A stretch of 64,000 bases of DNA from Leptospira ainlahdjerensis (GCF_016919175.1 NZ_JAFFPU010000011.1:34195-98194); one strand, 5' to 3'. Positions 14,306 through 37,525 are shown, numbered from the stretch's first letter. Made by a program: numbers and translations. Notes: generated by a model from the sequence alone, not told the origin.

Positions 14306-15349
14306 ATGCACAAAATTCCGTCCCAAAGAAAAAAGAAAATCATGATCGTAGAAGATAGCTTATTGGACTTACAAGTGATCCAACATCATTTGGAAAAAGA
14401 CTATGAAATCATCCTGATTCAAGATTCCAACCTGGCAATCCAACTTGCCAAAACAAGCCAGCCGGATTTAATTCTTATGGATATCAGAATGCCCCAGATC
14501 GGCGGGGTTGAAATCTGCCGTAAGTTAAAAAACAATCCTCTGACAGCGGATATCCCCGTTATCTTCATCACCTCGATCGAAGATCCGAAAATGGAAACTC
14601 TCGGTTTCAAAATGGGAGCCGTTGATTTTTTTAAAAAACCCTTCAGCCCGCCCATATTCAAAGCAAGAATAAAATCGCACCTTGAACTCAGTCGATTGCT
14701 GGAAATCAAATCATCTCGTTTGGAGATCATCAGAAGATTGGTTGTCGCCTCGGAATACAGAGACAACGAAACTGGAAATCACATTCTGAGAATGAGTAAA
14801 TACTGCGAAGTATTAGCAAACCATTATGGACTTCCTCCGGAAGAAGTGGAAGACATCTACAACGCGTCCGCGATGCACGATGTCGGTAAAATCGGAATTC
14901 CGGATTCTATCCTAAGAAAAAACGGAAGGTTGACTTCGGAAGAATTCGAAGTCATCAAGACTCATCCTTTGATCGGAGCGAACATCATAGGAGAACACGA
15001 AACGGGTTTGCTCAAAGTTGCGAGAGAGATTTGTATCGGACACCACGAAAAATGGGACGGCTCCGGTTATCCTTATGGGCTCAAAGGAGAAGAGATCAGT
15101 TTATCTGCCAGGATCGCATCGGTGGCGGACGTCTTTGACGCTTTGACGACGAATCGTCCCTATAAAAACGGATGGCCGATCGGGCAAGCGGTGGAATACG
15201 TCCGATCCCAGGCGGGAACTTCCTTCGACCCGGAAATCGTGGAAATCTTCAGCAAAAACATGGTCGATGTCCTACGAGCGAGAATCGAATTCACCACCCA
15301 CACTCAGATGAACGGGGAAGATACACAAAACAAAGAAGTCATTGTGTAA
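14306..15349 (+). CDS. Response regulator with HD-GYP output domain
   Basis: A 347-residue two-domain protein. Residues ~10-125 form a receiver domain with the phospho-acceptor Asp59 in LILMDIRMP, the Thr/Ser in FITS, and Lys110 in FKKPF. Residues ~140-330 form an HD-GYP phosphodiesterase domain with HD at 191-192 (MHDVGKIGIPD), HHE at 246-248 and GYP at 254-256, all intact, so it should hydrolyse cyclic di-GMP under control of a histidine kinase. No kinase gene is adjacent. A strong terminator follows, so it is probably a single-gene unit. Confidence 0.93.
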   Translation: MHKIPSQRKKKIMIVEDSLLDLQVIQHHLEKDYEIILIQDSNLAIQLAKTSQPDLILMDIRMPQIGGVEICRKLKNNPLTADIPVIFITSIEDPKMETLGFKMGAVDFFKKPFSPPIFKARIKSHLELSRLLEIKSSRLEIIRRLVVASEYRDNETGNHILRMSKYCEVLANHYGLPPEEVEDIYNASAMHDVGKIGIPDSILRKNGRLTSEEFEVIKTHPLIGANIIGEHETGLLKVAREICIGHHEKWDGSGYPYGLKGEEISLSARIASVADVFDALTTNRPYKNGWPIGQAVEYVRSQAGTSFDPEIVEIFSKNMVDVLRARIEFTTHTQMNGEDTQNKEVIV

Positions 15350-15381
15350 TTCCTTTTTTTTCAAGAAGGATTCTGAATAGA

Positions 15382-15412
15382 AAAAAAGATCCCAGAAAAG
15401 GATCTTTTTTCT
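15382..15412 (+). terminator. Rho-independent terminator
   Basis: An 11-bp stem AAAAAAGATCC/GGATCTTTTTT with a 7-nt loop and trailing T run, about 30 bp after the HD-GYP gene. Confidence 0.85.
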
Positions 15413-15425
15413 TTTAAAGACCACG

Positions 15426-15448
15426 TCCGGTTCTTTCCCGGAACCGGA
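15426..15448 (+). promoter_or_regulatory. Hairpin just upstream of the DUF1564 start codon
   Basis: A perfect 8-bp stem TCCGGTTC/GAACCGGA with a 7-nt loop ends 6 bp before the ATG at 15455, where the ribosome would bind. If transcribed it could limit translation of the gene. Confidence 0.4.
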
Positions 15449-15454
15449 AAGAGT

Positions 15455-15979
15455 ATGGGACAAATTTTTTTAAACACAAATCGAGAAATTAAATCTACCT
15501 TAGTTTTATCCAGGATGAACGTGGAGACGATCCTCATTCCTGAAAAATATTTGAATCGTTTGAGCGAAAAAGAAAGGAAAGCCCTTCCGAAACGAATTCT
15601 GCCACTTTTGAGGAGATATCAGAAACTCATTCTTTCGCTCCGAAGAATCAATAGGAACGCTAGAAAAACTCTTTATCAAAGAGACCAAGGAAAACTCAGA
15701 AGAATCAATATGAGAATTGATACCGGAATTTGGGCTCTTCTCGGTGTCTTAGCAGCCGCGCACGGTGTCTCCCGCTGTTTTATGGTGAATTACCTCTTCT
15801 GGCTGGATGATTCTGGAGGCGGAATTTACCTTGATAGAATTTTGAATGTGGGATGTCCCACCTTTCAAAATATCTACAGCTATATCTGGCACCTCGATCT
15901 ACTCAAAAACGAGATAACAAAGAAGTTGGAATTCGAACCAAACCCAATTTACGTCCTAACGCCGGAAGATTTCCCCTAA
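15455..15979 (+). CDS. DUF1564 family protein
   Basis: A 174-residue protein of the Leptospira-restricted DUF1564 family, function unknown. Shared landmarks with the second copy at 34017 are TILIPEKYL, LPKRILPLLRRY, a long basic helix with TLYQ, VNMR/VNVRI-like spacing, and the best-conserved block [15 protein letters not shown] followed by NYLFWLDD. The basic character and helix pattern would suit nucleic acid binding, which is inference only. The ATG at 15455 is favoured because the second copy also has about 20 residues before the conserved block; an ATG at 15518 is the alternative. It is convergent with smc. Confidence 0.8.
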   Translation: MGQIFLNTNREIKSTLVLSRMNVETILIPEKYLNRLSEKERKALPKRILPLLRRYQKLILSLRRINRNARKTLYQRDQGKLRRINMRIDTGIWALLGVLAAAHGVSRCFMVNYLFWLDDSGGGIYLDRILNVGCPTFQNIYSYIWHLDLLKNEITKKLEFEPNPIYVLTPEDFP

Positions 15980-16011
15980 AAATTCAATCTTCAATTCATT
16001 CTCAAAACAAT

Positions 16012-16054
16012 CTATGCTCCAGAGAATTGAATGCACAAATTCTCTGGAGCATAG
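16012..16054. terminator. Long perfect hairpin between convergent genes
   Basis: A perfect 17-bp inverted repeat (16012-16028 with 16038-16054, arms beginning CTATGCTCCAGAG) with a 9-nt loop, placed between the ends of the DUF1564 gene and smc. There is no T tract on either side, so it may stop transcription poorly or protect 3' ends instead. Confidence 0.5.
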
Positions 16055-16128
16055 TTATACTCTAAAGAATTTGCCTAGTTTCGCTCTGAAGACGAACCCG
16101 CCGCGCTCTTTTTCAAAACGCGATTCTA

Positions 16129-18903
<2,775 letters not shown>

Positions 18904-18930
18904 AGTTTTTGTGTTTTTCAATTCCGGATC

Positions 18931-18962
<32 letters not shown>

Positions 18963-18973
18963 CGGCAGGGAAT

Positions 18974-20832
<1,859 letters not shown>

Positions 20833-20923
20833 AGCAAAAAAATGTTTTCTATTTTTTGGTTATCCCTTCGGTCCTAAGATAAGTCTTTAGAAGAATGGCT
20901 TGTGATTACATTCATTCTTTCCT

Positions 20924-20968
20924 GCATGTCGCCGCCCGTTGTAGAACGGGATCGAGGCGATGCTTTTT
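20924..20968 (+). terminator. Probable terminator of the Maf-like gene
   Basis: A two-part stem, GCAT(gt)CGCC/GGCGATGC outside and a perfect CCCGTT/AACGGG inside, followed by TTTTT. It lies about 90 bp past the stop codon. Confidence 0.6.
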
Positions 20969-21360
20969 ATCGTGTTTCCACACTACAGAGTGCTGGATTC
21001 TCGCCCCGCTGATTCGTTTCGCGATCTTACCAACAAGCGGAAAAAATGATTTCGATTTAGGATCAACAAAATCCCGATGGAAATTCCCGTAGGAATTACT
21101 GCTGGAGAAACTTTTGACTTCAAAAAGATTCAATTTTACGAATATAGAAAAAAGGAACCGATTTTTTTCTTCGATGCGATCCAAAAAGAGCGTCGCATTG
21201 AAATTCTTGAAATCCTTCCCGGCGATTAAGGATAAAGACTCTACTCGTAAGGGAACTGAATTTTTGGAGAAATTTGTCAGAACAAAGACAATCGTCCGTG
21301 AAACGAAGGCCCACCCTGATCCTGTTTAACCGTAAACGCAAAATGACGGGATCTTAAAAA
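20969..21360. other. Intergenic stretch without recognised gene
   Basis: Short open frames occur on both strands here, but none has a convincing ribosome site or family resemblance. Confidence 0.4.
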
Positions 21361-21528
21361 AATCAGTCGTAGTTACGACTTTTCCGTAAAACTCACGCGC
21401 CCCACCCTGATCTTGGGTGGAGGGAAAAAATCCGCGAATTTCTCTCTATCAGAAAATCAAACTTTTCGCAAGAATAATCTCGATCTCACAATCCCGTCGG
21501 AACTCCTACAAAATCCTTTAAAAAAAGC
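21361..21528. repeat. Interspersed intergenic repeat, copy C (diverged)
   Basis: It follows the order of copies A and B: CGTAAAACTCACGCG, CCCCACCC/GGGTGGAGG hairpin, TTTCTCTCTATCAGAAAATC, TTCGCAAGAATAATC and an end dyad CGTCGGAACTCCTACA near 21497. It lacks the second GGGTGGG block and is less alike than A and B are to each other. It ends at the ribBA stop codon. Confidence 0.6.
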
Positions 21529-22734
<1,206 letters not shown>

Positions 22735-22837
22735 AGCTCTTAGTTACCATCTCTTCTATTGGACTAAAATTTGGCTACAGAAACTTAAATCTTTGGAATC
22801 AAATCCAACTTTCAGCCCAAATAGTTCGAATTCTAAA

Positions 22838-23440
22838 CTATTTATATTTTAGGAGTTGTTCCAAGTAACGCGCCACGAGATCGATTTCTAAATTAAGAAC
22901 AGTTCCCGGCTTCCAGGATTTAGCATTCGTTTTTTTGAGAGTTTCAGGGATAAGAATCAAATCAAATTCTTCCGGTCTCGAATCTACGACGGTGAGAGAA
23001 ATCCCGTCTACGGTGATACTTCCTCTCGGCGCAATGTATTTGGAAAAAGAAGAATCCGTCTGGATCGTATAACAGACAACACTTCCGCCTTCTCTCTCTT
23101 CTTTGCTGAGAATGTTTCCGGTCCCGTCAATATGTCCGCTCACGAGATGTCCTCCCAAACGAGTTGTCGGCAAGGCGCTCCTTTCCAAATTCACTTCCTC
23201 TCCGGTTTTGAGCTTTCCAAAGTTTGTAAGCTCGAGAGTCTTAAAACTAGAGTAGAATCGAAAGCGGCTTCCTTGATCGGCAAACTCGGTGACAGTCTGA
23301 CAACATCCGTTTACGGAAATCGAATCTCCGAGTTTCAGATCGGGCTGTATCCAGGCTGTTTCTACGAGGAAGTCCCTTCCATCGGAAGTATCTTTGATTT
23401 CTAAAATTTTTCCCGTTGTTTCTACAAGTCCCGTAAACAT
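22838..23440 (-). CDS. ribE: Riboflavin synthase alpha chain
   Basis: A 200-residue enzyme that dismutates two molecules of 6,7-dimethyl-8-ribityllumazine to riboflavin. It starts [10 protein letters not shown], the family hallmark, and has the expected two lumazine-binding repeats (about 1-90 and 95-190), the second recognisable from GHIDGTG and [13 protein letters not shown]. Length is normal. Its start overlaps the end of ribD by 19 bp, so translation is probably coupled. Confidence 0.96.
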   Translation of the reverse strand: MFTGLVETTGKILEIKDTSDGRDFLVETAWIQPDLKLGDSISVNGCCQTVTEFADQGSRFRFYSSFKTLELTNFGKLKTGEEVNLERSALPTTRLGGHLVSGHIDGTGNILSKEEREGGSVVCYTIQTDSSFSKYIAPRGSITVDGISLTVVDSRPEEFDLILIPETLKKTNAKSWKPGTVLNLEIDLVARYLEQLLKYK

Positions 23441-24707
23441 GTGTGAACCTCCCAGATATCTTCTTCCAATTTCGACTTCCAGAGCAAAGTGGAATCGTTC
23501 ATTCTTAACTTCGGTTTGATTCCTTCTTGAATGGAAATTGAAGTTTGTATTTTTAAAATTACGTCGTCTGCTTTCATCTTAGACTGAAATTTTTCATAGA
23601 GAAGATTTCCGCCTTCCACGAGGAGAATATTGACTCCCATCTCGGAAAGAATTTTTAAGCTTTCTTCCGCGAGCATCGGAGGATCCACGAAAAACAATTC
23701 CTTCTCGGAAAGAGATCTCAATTCTTCTTCTGTTTCCTTTTTAAGAATCGTTTCTTTTTTGACTAGGAAAACGCATTTTCGCGAACCCACTCTTTCGTTG
23801 ATAGCTCTTTGTTTTTCTAAAAACTCTGCCGTCACATTTTTTTCTTCGAATATAATAAAAACTCGATACGGCTGATATGCGTTTTCAAAAACTTCGTGAA
23901 TTCTCCGGATATCCGAATCCATTCCCAATTTTAGAATATTCTTAAGTAAGGCGGAGGCTCCGAAAAAATTCTCACAAAACTCCTGCACGAGAATCCCTTC
24001 GGTTTTCGAAAATTCTTTCGTAAGATTTTTCTTAGGTTCCAAAGTTTCCAGTTTTGGAAATCGAAAATCCAACCCAGGAATATCGTAAAACAAGGTTCCC
24101 GGTCCTACGAGAATAGCGTCGCATTTCGCGCGAAGCAAAGACGTGTAATACGAAGTAAGTTCTCCGGAAAGTTGGGTTCTTCTTTTATCGGAGGATGCAA
24201 AAAAACCTTCTTTGGAAACTGCCGTTTTAAAAATCATGGAAGGAGTTTGTCTTTCTAAACGAGAAGCAAATCCAAAAAGACTTTCCTCCGCGATCTCTTC
24301 CAAGGTCGGATCTTGGACGACTTTGATTCCCTGACGTAGGCATTCTTCCAAACCGTTTTTGGTTTGGACCAACGGATTCGGATCCTTCCATCCGTAATAA
24401 AGAGTCTTTGGTCTGTATTCCAAGATTAGGTCGAGACAGGGAGGGGTTTTGCCGTAATGACTACAAGGTTCGAGCGTAACCCATACGTTATGCGGCGTAA
24501 CGGAATTTCCGTTCTTTAGAAATTCCGAATATGCATTTCTTTCGGCGTGTGGTCCGCCAGTTGGAGAGGTTCTTCCTTGTGCGAAGATCTTCGTGTTTTC
24601 GACGTTTGTGATAAGACAAGAAACGGGCGGGTTCGGAGAACTCTCACCCGTGGAGAGAAAGGCAAGTTTACGCAATTCCTCCCGAAAAGATTCCGGGAGG
24701 AGAGACA

Positions 24708-24708
<1 letters not shown>
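23422..24708 (-). CDS. ribD: Riboflavin biosynthesis deaminase/reductase
   Basis: A 428-residue RibD, longer than the common 360-370 residues. The N-terminal zinc deaminase domain has HAERNA and [13 protein letters not shown]. The C-terminal reductase domain begins near residue 160 ([14 protein letters not shown]) with [15 protein letters not shown] and ends with [15 protein letters not shown]. The extra length comes from a charged insertion of about 60 residues in the reductase part. The start codon overlaps the secF stop in a TGATG arrangement, so riboflavin genes are fused to the sec operon. Confidence 0.93.
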
Positions 24709-25646
<938 letters not shown>

Positions 25647-25648
25647 TC

Positions 25649-27577
<1,929 letters not shown>

Positions 27578-27582
27578 AGGGG

Positions 27583-28360
<778 letters not shown>

Positions 28361-28364
<4 letters not shown>

Positions 28365-28690
28365 TTGTCCGCTTGTTTCTTTTTAAGAACCGTATTCGCC
28401 GTAAAGGAAACGTTCGTATCCTTCGCAATGTTTAAAACCACAACGTCGTTGTTTTCCTTGATTTCCACAACTTTGCCGTGAATCCCCGAAGAAGTAACAA
28501 CCTCGTCGCCTTTTTTGAGACTTTCGATCATCTCTTTGCGTTTTTTCTCTTCGCTTCTTTGAGGACGAATTACGAGAAAATACATGATCACGAGCATGAT
28601 TGGAATCAAGAGTAACGTGGAGAAAGGAGATTTGTCTCCGTCGCCGGCGGCTTGTGCCAATTGAAGGAGTATGATTGAATTCAGAGTCAT
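28361..28690 (-). CDS. yajC: Preprotein translocase subunit YajC
   Basis: A 109-residue SecDF-associated membrane protein. It has one N-terminal helix (LLLIPIMLVIMYFLVIRPQ) immediately followed by the diagnostic RPQRSEEKKRKEM and the small domain SLKKGDEVVTSSGIHGKVVEI. Length and order are normal. It is the first sec gene of the operon, 53 bp after trpD. Confidence 0.95.
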
Positions 28691-28743
28691 TTCTAATTCC
28701 CTGTTTAGATTGGATAGAGGATTCTAACCAGTATTTTTCTCGT

Positions 28744-29754
28744 TTACCCTTTGGAAATTAAATCTTCGAAATACTTCTTTGTTTTTCCAGAAAGAATCGC
28801 TTCCAGGGCATTTTTGTATCCTTCTTCGATACTCGGAGCTTTTCCCATCACAAAAAGACCCGCTCCCGCATTCAATGCAACCGCATGAGATCCCGCGATC
28901 GCCTCTCCTTGCAAAACTCTTCTTGCCAAAGCTTCCGCGTGATCGGAAGAGGATGCGTAGACTTCTTCTTTCTTTAGTGTCGGCAGTTTTAGGATAGAAG
29001 GATCAAAAGAATGACGACTGATGACCCCATTCTCCAGAAAAGAATAGTCCGTGATCGAAAAGATCGAAAATTCATCCAATCCGTCCCGAGAATGGCAGAC
29101 CATAGCCCGTTTTAAACCAAGGGCTTGTAATACCTTGATAAAGAGTTCCATGAGTTCCGGTTCGTAAACCCCGATGATCTGATACTGGGGAGAAAACGGA
29201 TTGGAAAGCGGACCGATCATATTAAAGACCGTTCGAAAGCCCAATTCTTTGCGAACCGGTCCCGCGTATTTCATAGAAGGATGCCACATCGGTGCAAAGA
29301 GAAAGGTGAACCCTTGAGAGATCAGATGTTGTTCCACTTCTTCTTGGGTCTTTTCGGTTTTGTACCCGAGTCTCGTTAGAATATCGCTCGATCCCGTATG
29401 AGAGGATACGGATCGGTTTCCGTGTTTGGCGACCTTGATTCCTAAAGAAGCAAGTGTGATCGCGGAAAGGGTGCTGATATTGATCGTCCCCTGCCCGTCT
29501 CCTCCGGTTCCACAAGTGTCCAAAAGATCAAAAGGAAATACGGTCTTCGGTCGGAGCGCGTTTTTGCGGAGGGCCAAGGTGCAACCGAGAACTTCGTCGA
29601 CCGATTCTCCATTGGCTCTCATCGCGCTTAAAAAAGCGGAAAGAAGAATTTCGGAAACTTCTCCTTTCATGACGTGATTTAGAAAAGACTCGGCTTCTTC
29701 GGAAGTGAGGTGTTTTCGATCGATCAGTTTAAGAATTGCTGCTCTTGGTTCCAC
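28744..29754 (-). CDS. trpD: Anthranilate phosphoribosyltransferase
   Basis: A 336-residue enzyme of tryptophan synthesis that joins anthranilate to PRPP. The signature DTCGTGGDGQGTINIST, KHGNRSVSSHTGSSDIL and NMIGPLSNPF blocks are intact, and the length is usual. No other trp gene is near; it overlaps the end of pgsA by 26 bp and precedes yajC, so it is an orphan trp gene inside an envelope operon. Confidence 0.95.
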   Translation of the reverse strand: MEPRAAILKLIDRKHLTSEEAESFLNHVMKGEVSEILLSAFLSAMRANGESVDEVLGCTLALRKNALRPKTVFPFDLLDTCGTGGDGQGTINISTLSAITLASLGIKVAKHGNRSVSSHTGSSDILTRLGYKTEKTQEEVEQHLISQGFTFLFAPMWHPSMKYAGPVRKELGFRTVFNMIGPLSNPFSPQYQIIGVYEPELMELFIKVLQALGLKRAMVCHSRDGLDEFSIFSITDYSFLENGVISRHSFDPSILKLPTLKKEEVYASSSDHAEALARRVLQGEAIAGSHAVALNAGAGLFVMGKAPSIEEGYKNALEAILSGKTKKYFEDLISKG

Positions 29755-30475
29755 GTTTCTGAAACATCCTTTTGATATTGGAGGGATAAAGAACTTGGCT
29801 GTTGGACACCATATAACGAAGCCCCGAGAACACAGTGATCGCGGTCGTGATCAGCATTCCCCAATAAGGAACGAAGGCTCCAAGACCGAAGATGATATCT
29901 CCCAAGGTGGTATTCTTGTTTAAGTTTTGAAAAAAGTAAATCGCATTCCCGGTTGCAATCTCGAATACCGTGAGACCGGAAGCCTTTCCGGAAGCGTAAG
30001 CCTCGTTGATCAAAATTCTTTTCTTACTCGATACGAGAATAAAGAATACAAGAATGAGTACGATCGCTCCCATCTGAAAGACCGTCTTCACTTTGCCGAG
30101 CATCGTGGTTCGGATCGATTGTCCCTGACGAATCGCAAGATAACGAAGACAAGTGATGAGCATGTCTCTTCCGATGATCATACAAACCATCCAGAATTCG
30201 ATTTGTTCCTGCAAAAAGATAAACGTAACAAAACAACCCGTTACGATGATCTTATCCGCGAGCGGATCTAAGAATTTTCCAAACTCGGTTTCCTGATTCC
30301 ATTTTCGAGCGAGATAACCGTCGATGAGATCGGTCAAGGACGCAACGACGAATAGAATCAGAGCTGCGATATGATATTCCCATTCTTTCTGGAATAAAAA
30401 CCAGACAAAAAAAGGAACCGCAGCTACGCGGAGCATCGTAAGAATATTAGGAATATTGAAAATAACTTTGTTCAT
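29729..30475 (-). CDS. pgsA: CDP-diacylglycerol--glycerol-3-phosphate 3-phosphatidyltransferase
   Basis: A 248-residue membrane enzyme that makes phosphatidylglycerol phosphate, the lipid precursor used also by Lgt. It starts NIPNILTMLRVAAVPFF and has the CDP-alcohol phosphotransferase motif in LTDLIDGYLARKWN through GKFLDPLADK with all Asp and Gly positions. The protein is longer than the usual 180-200 residues because of an extended loop and C-terminus (about 130-200), which is seen in the hydrophobic pattern. It abuts rimO. Confidence 0.93.
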   Translation of the reverse strand: MNKVIFNIPNILTMLRVAAVPFFVWFLFQKEWEYHIAALILFVVASLTDLIDGYLARKWNQETEFGKFLDPLADKIIVTGCFVTFIFLQEQIEFWMVCMIIGRDMLITCLRYLAIRQGQSIRTTMLGKVKTVFQMGAIVLILVFFILVSSKKRILINEAYASGKASGLTVFEIATGNAIYFFQNLNKNTTLGDIIFGLGAFVPYWGMLITTAITVFSGLRYMVSNSQVLYPSNIKRMFQKRGTKSSNS

Positions 30476-31792
30476 TCAAAAAACCCAGGTTCCGTTCATA
30501 TCGTATTCGTAAAAAGAATCGATCCTGACTTTTCCAAGAGTTCCCGGAATCAAAGAAGGATCGTCCACATAAACGACCTCGTCCATTTCCGGCGCGTCTT
30601 GAAGTCTTCTTACCACCGCTTGACCGTCTTCGATATTGTCGACGATCGCGTCATAGGTCTGACCGATTCTTGATTCGTGGATCTCTTCCAAGATCGCCAG
30701 GTGCGCGTCGCGGATAAGATTGATTCGTTTCGATTTTTCTTTTTCGGATACCGTCTGTTTGACCTCGGCGCCTTTGGTTCCTTCCTGCGGAGAATAAGAA
30801 AATAAGTTCACCTTTTCGGGTCTTGTCTCTTCGATAAAACGAAGGATCTGATCCACGTCGTCCGGTTCTTCTCCCGGATAACCGATGATAAACGAAGTAC
30901 GGATTTCCAGACTGGGTTTGACTTCTCTTGCGAGTGAAAAAAGATCCTTGAAGTAGGAACTTTCTCCGGCGCGATTCATACTCTTTAAAATTTTGGAAGA
31001 AACGTGTTGGAGTGGAGATTCCAGATAAGGAGCGATCTTCGGAGTTTGACCCATAAGACGAATGAGTTTTTCAGTCTTCTTATCCGGATACAAATACAAC
31101 AATCTTAGAATCTTGAGCGCTTCGATTTCGGAAACTTTACGAACCATATCCAGAAGAACTTCCGAATCTCTTCCGTAATAAACCGTGTCTTGGGAAACAA
31201 GACAGATCTCTTTAGCTCCCGCGCGAATCGCACGATCCGCGTCGCGAACGATATCTTCCACCGGTGATTCTTTAAACTTCCCGCGAAAGGAAGGAATGAT
31301 ACAAAAAGAACATCCTCGATTGCAACCGTCTGAAACTTTTACATAAGCGTACGGTTTGGAATAGTTTTCGATGCCTGCGGAAAGTTTGAGCCTTTCTAAT
31401 ATGTCTTCGTTGAATTCTAATTTTGGAGGAGAAAGATCGGGGAACTTTTCTCTGAGAAGTTTTCCCGCTTGGTTGTATTTTCCGGTTCCAAAAAAGAGAT
31501 CCACTTCCGGGATTTCGGCGCTGATATTATCCGGATAACGTTCCGCAAAACAACCCACTACTACGAGTTTTTGATGATTTTGTTTTTTGACCTGAGCCGC
31601 GGAAAGAATCGTTTGAATCGTTTCTTCGGTCGCTGATTGAATGAAGGTACAGGTATTGATAAAATGAAAATCAGATTCTTCCGGAAGTGTAGCGGGAACA
31701 AATCCCTCTTCCAGAAGAGAATGATGCATGCTCATGGAGTCCGCCGTGTTCTTCGGACACCCCAGTGTGGTGATGAAGAATTTCTTTTCCAA
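30476..31792 (-). CDS. rimO: Ribosomal protein S12 methylthiotransferase
   Basis: A 438-residue radical SAM enzyme that methylthiolates an Asp of ribosomal protein S12. The N-terminal methylthiotransferase domain starts FITTLGCPKNTADS and includes NTCTF and VVGCFAERYP, the radical SAM motif is CNRGCSFCIIPSFRGK (about 152-167), and a C-terminal TRAM domain is visible. The CPKN start and S12-type CIIPSFRGK context favour RimO over the tRNA enzyme MiaB. It is 6 bp after rodZ. Confidence 0.95.
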   Translation of the reverse strand: MEKKFFITTLGCPKNTADSMSMHHSLLEEGFVPATLPEESDFHFINTCTFIQSATEETIQTILSAAQVKKQNHQKLVVVGCFAERYPDNISAEIPEVDLFFGTGKYNQAGKLLREKFPDLSPPKLEFNEDILERLKLSAGIENYSKPYAYVKVSDGCNRGCSFCIIPSFRGKFKESPVEDIVRDADRAIRAGAKEICLVSQDTVYYGRDSEVLLDMVRKVSEIEALKILRLLYLYPDKKTEKLIRLMGQTPKIAPYLESPLQHVSSKILKSMNRAGESSYFKDLFSLAREVKPSLEIRTSFIIGYPGEEPDDVDQILRFIEETRPEKVNLFSYSPQEGTKGAEVKQTVSEKEKSKRINLIRDAHLAILEEIHESRIGQTYDAIVDNIEDGQAVVRRLQDAPEMDEVVYVDDPSLIPGTLGKVRIDSFYEYDMNGTWVF

Positions 31793-31798
31793 AAAATT

Positions 31799-32908
31799 CT
31801 ATTCTCCCAGCTCCCTGATGACGGACTGTGTACTATCATAAGGGTTTTGAGTTTTGACAAAGATCTTCTTTACGAGTTTTCCGGGACGACCCAGTGTGAT
31901 CTTCGGCTTTCCGTTCTGAATCATTTCCACCGCGGATCCGTCTCCTACTTTGAGTTCGAGACGATCCTTTGCTTCGAGGCTTCGATTTTCTCCGGCCTGC
32001 ACAAGACCTCTGAATCCCATCTGCCCGTCGATGATGAATTCGGCGTAACTGGCTTTGCTAAAGAAAAGAGTTACTTGGATCGGAACGTCGCCTAATGTCT
32101 TTGTGGTGTCGACTGCACTCTCCGGTTTTTGCTCCTCTTCGCTAAGTGTAACAAGAACTTTGGCGGAGTTTTCAGTCACGGCTTGCGCGATGATTCTTAC
32201 GTTGCGTCTGAGGCTTGAGATTTCGGGAATCGTATAACTCAGAACTTTTTCCTGTCCTTCGCTCAGACGGAATTTATATACGGTGAGTTCCGGATAGACG
32301 TTAAAAGCAAGAACGGCAGTGTTTACTGCCCCGCCCTTTTCTACGGAGTCTATAAAAAGTTTACACTGTTGATTGCTTACTGGAAAACTCACGCCTTTGT
32401 CCGGGGTAAGAATGAAGGATTCGCTTCTGTTTTCCGGAATCGATCTGGAAGAGAAGTCGATGTTTTCGGGGATGTCCAGTTTTTTACCGGATTCTTCCAC
32501 CGCGTCGTCGCCGGAAGAAGAATCGGTTGCTACGTCGATAATGATATAAGCGCAGATTAGAATGACAAGAACCGCCGCGATCGTAAAGATCTTATTCTTA
32601 TCCACGTTGATTTTAGAATAATAAGAAGTTGTGGGACGTGTGAGTTCTTCGAGAGGAGCCTGAGACTCTTCGATTTTTTCACCACGATACAAGTTGATCA
32701 GCTGCCCCGTGTCCAGTTTGAGATAACTTCCGTAGTTTTTTAAAAATCCCATGGTGAAGGTTTCACCCGGAAACTGAGAATAATCCTCCGTTTCGAGTGC
32801 AAGGATATATTTCACCGAAATGTTTGTTTCTTTCGCTACGTCTTTTACACTTAACTTTTTTTCTTCTCTCGCTTCGCGGAGAATCTGTCCTACTCTTTTC
32901 TGATTCAA
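31799..32908 (-). CDS. rodZ: RodZ-like HTH membrane protein
   Basis: A 369-residue protein with an N-terminal Cro/RodZ helix-turn-helix (about 5-75, [20 protein letters not shown] and [10 protein letters not shown]), one transmembrane helix (about 108-127) and a periplasmic region ending in a DUF4115 domain ([23 protein letters not shown] block). RodZ links MreB to the cell wall machinery and so helps set cell shape. The arrangement is that of RodZ but the sequence is divergent. It is the second gene of the operon, 27 bp after lolA. Confidence 0.85.
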   Translation of the reverse strand: MNQKRVGQILREAREEKKLSVKDVAKETNISVKYILALETEDYSQFPGETFTMGFLKNYGSYLKLDTGQLINLYRGEKIEESQAPLEELTRPTTSYYSKINVDKNKIFTIAAVLVILICAYIIIDVATDSSSGDDAVEESGKKLDIPENIDFSSRSIPENRSESFILTPDKGVSFPVSNQQCKLFIDSVEKGGAVNTAVLAFNVYPELTVYKFRLSEGQEKVLSYTIPEISSLRRNVRIIAQAVTENSAKVLVTLSEEEQKPESAVDTTKTLGDVPIQVTLFFSKASYAEFIIDGQMGFRGLVQAGENRSLEAKDRLELKVGDGSAVEMIQNGKPKITLGRPGKLVKKIFVKTQNPYDSTQSVIRELGE

Positions 32909-32935
32909 TGTTTTCGCTCCTTTCTCGGACTTTGG

Positions 32936-34016
<1,081 letters not shown>

Positions 34017-34538
34017 ATGGGATTATTAATGCTGAAGGGGGATCATATCCTCCGATCTCGTCTCCAAGGAAATAAGACAAACGTCGTTACTCTGCTCATT
34101 CCGGAAAAAACCTTGCTGCGATATCCGGAAAATGAGAGGAGAATTCTTCCAAAGAAGATTCCAATTCTCCTAAAACGTTATGGAAAGTTTCTCTCTTCGC
34201 AGAGAAGACTGGGAAGGAGAACCGATACTACCTTATATCAATTGAGTCCCGGTAAGAATCAATTGAAAAAGGTCAACGTTCGGATCGGGATAGAAAGCTG
34301 GGTCTTATTGGGAGTCTTAGCCCAGGCTCACGGAGTTTCTCGGTGTTTTCTTTTTAATTATCTCTTGCATCTGGAAGATGCTGGAGTCGGAGATTCTATC
34401 GAGAAGACGATGAATCAAGGAGCTCCAACGTTTCACAAGAATTACAGATATATTCTTCATCTCGATTTATCTGGACGAAGGATTTCCAGAGAATTGGAAT
34501 GTGATCCGAGAGATACTTTCTTTGTTTCGGATCACTGA
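34017..34538 (+). CDS. DUF1564 family protein (second copy)
   Basis: A 173-residue paralogue of the protein at 15455. Conserved landmarks line up: [35 protein letters not shown], and [25 protein letters not shown]; the C-terminus differs. The ATG at 34017 is preferred, with GAAGAG just before it; an ATG at 34029 is possible. Function is unknown. It lies between lolA (divergent) and ftsK (convergent), next to the left arm of an inverted repeat. Confidence 0.8.
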   Translation: MGLLMLKGDHILRSRLQGNKTNVVTLLIPEKTLLRYPENERRILPKKIPILLKRYGKFLSSQRRLGRRTDTTLYQLSPGKNQLKKVNVRIGIESWVLLGVLAQAHGVSRCFLFNYLLHLEDAGVGDSIEKTMNQGAPTFHKNYRYILHLDLSGRRISRELECDPRDTFFVSDH

Positions 34539-34583
34539 AGTTGATTTCTTCGATTTCTCTTAGGGAGAAGCCCGAAGAGGAGC

Positions 34584-34715
34584 TGTTGCAGTTCCTACTC
34601 TCCCTAATCAAAAGAACTGGGTCCGGGGTTCTTTTTCTGAAAATTTTCCCCCGGAGAGGGGGTAGCGTAAGACGCGGAGCGGCTGAAGCGAGGGGGACTC
34701 CTCCCCCTCCCCCAA
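34584..34715 (+). repeat. Inverted repeat, left arm (flanks ftsK)
   Basis: A GC-rich non-coding block with TCCGGGGTTC, CCCCGGAGAGGGGGTAGCG, TAAGACGCGGAGCG and GCGAGGGGGACT. The same blocks appear in reverse complement at 37612-37758 on the other side of ftsK. A type 2-like GTTCCTAC lies at its outer end. Confidence 0.7.
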
Positions 34716-34771
34716 AAAACACACTGATTTCTTCCCTCCGAGACGAGATCCGCGTTGGAACTCCGCGGCCC

Positions 34772-37525
<2,754 letters not shown>

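Noticed and set aside
20912..21341. Short frames on both strands after the Maf-like gene
   Set aside because: They overlap a terminator-like hairpin and the repeat region, lack ribosome sites, and neither strand has protein-like composition.
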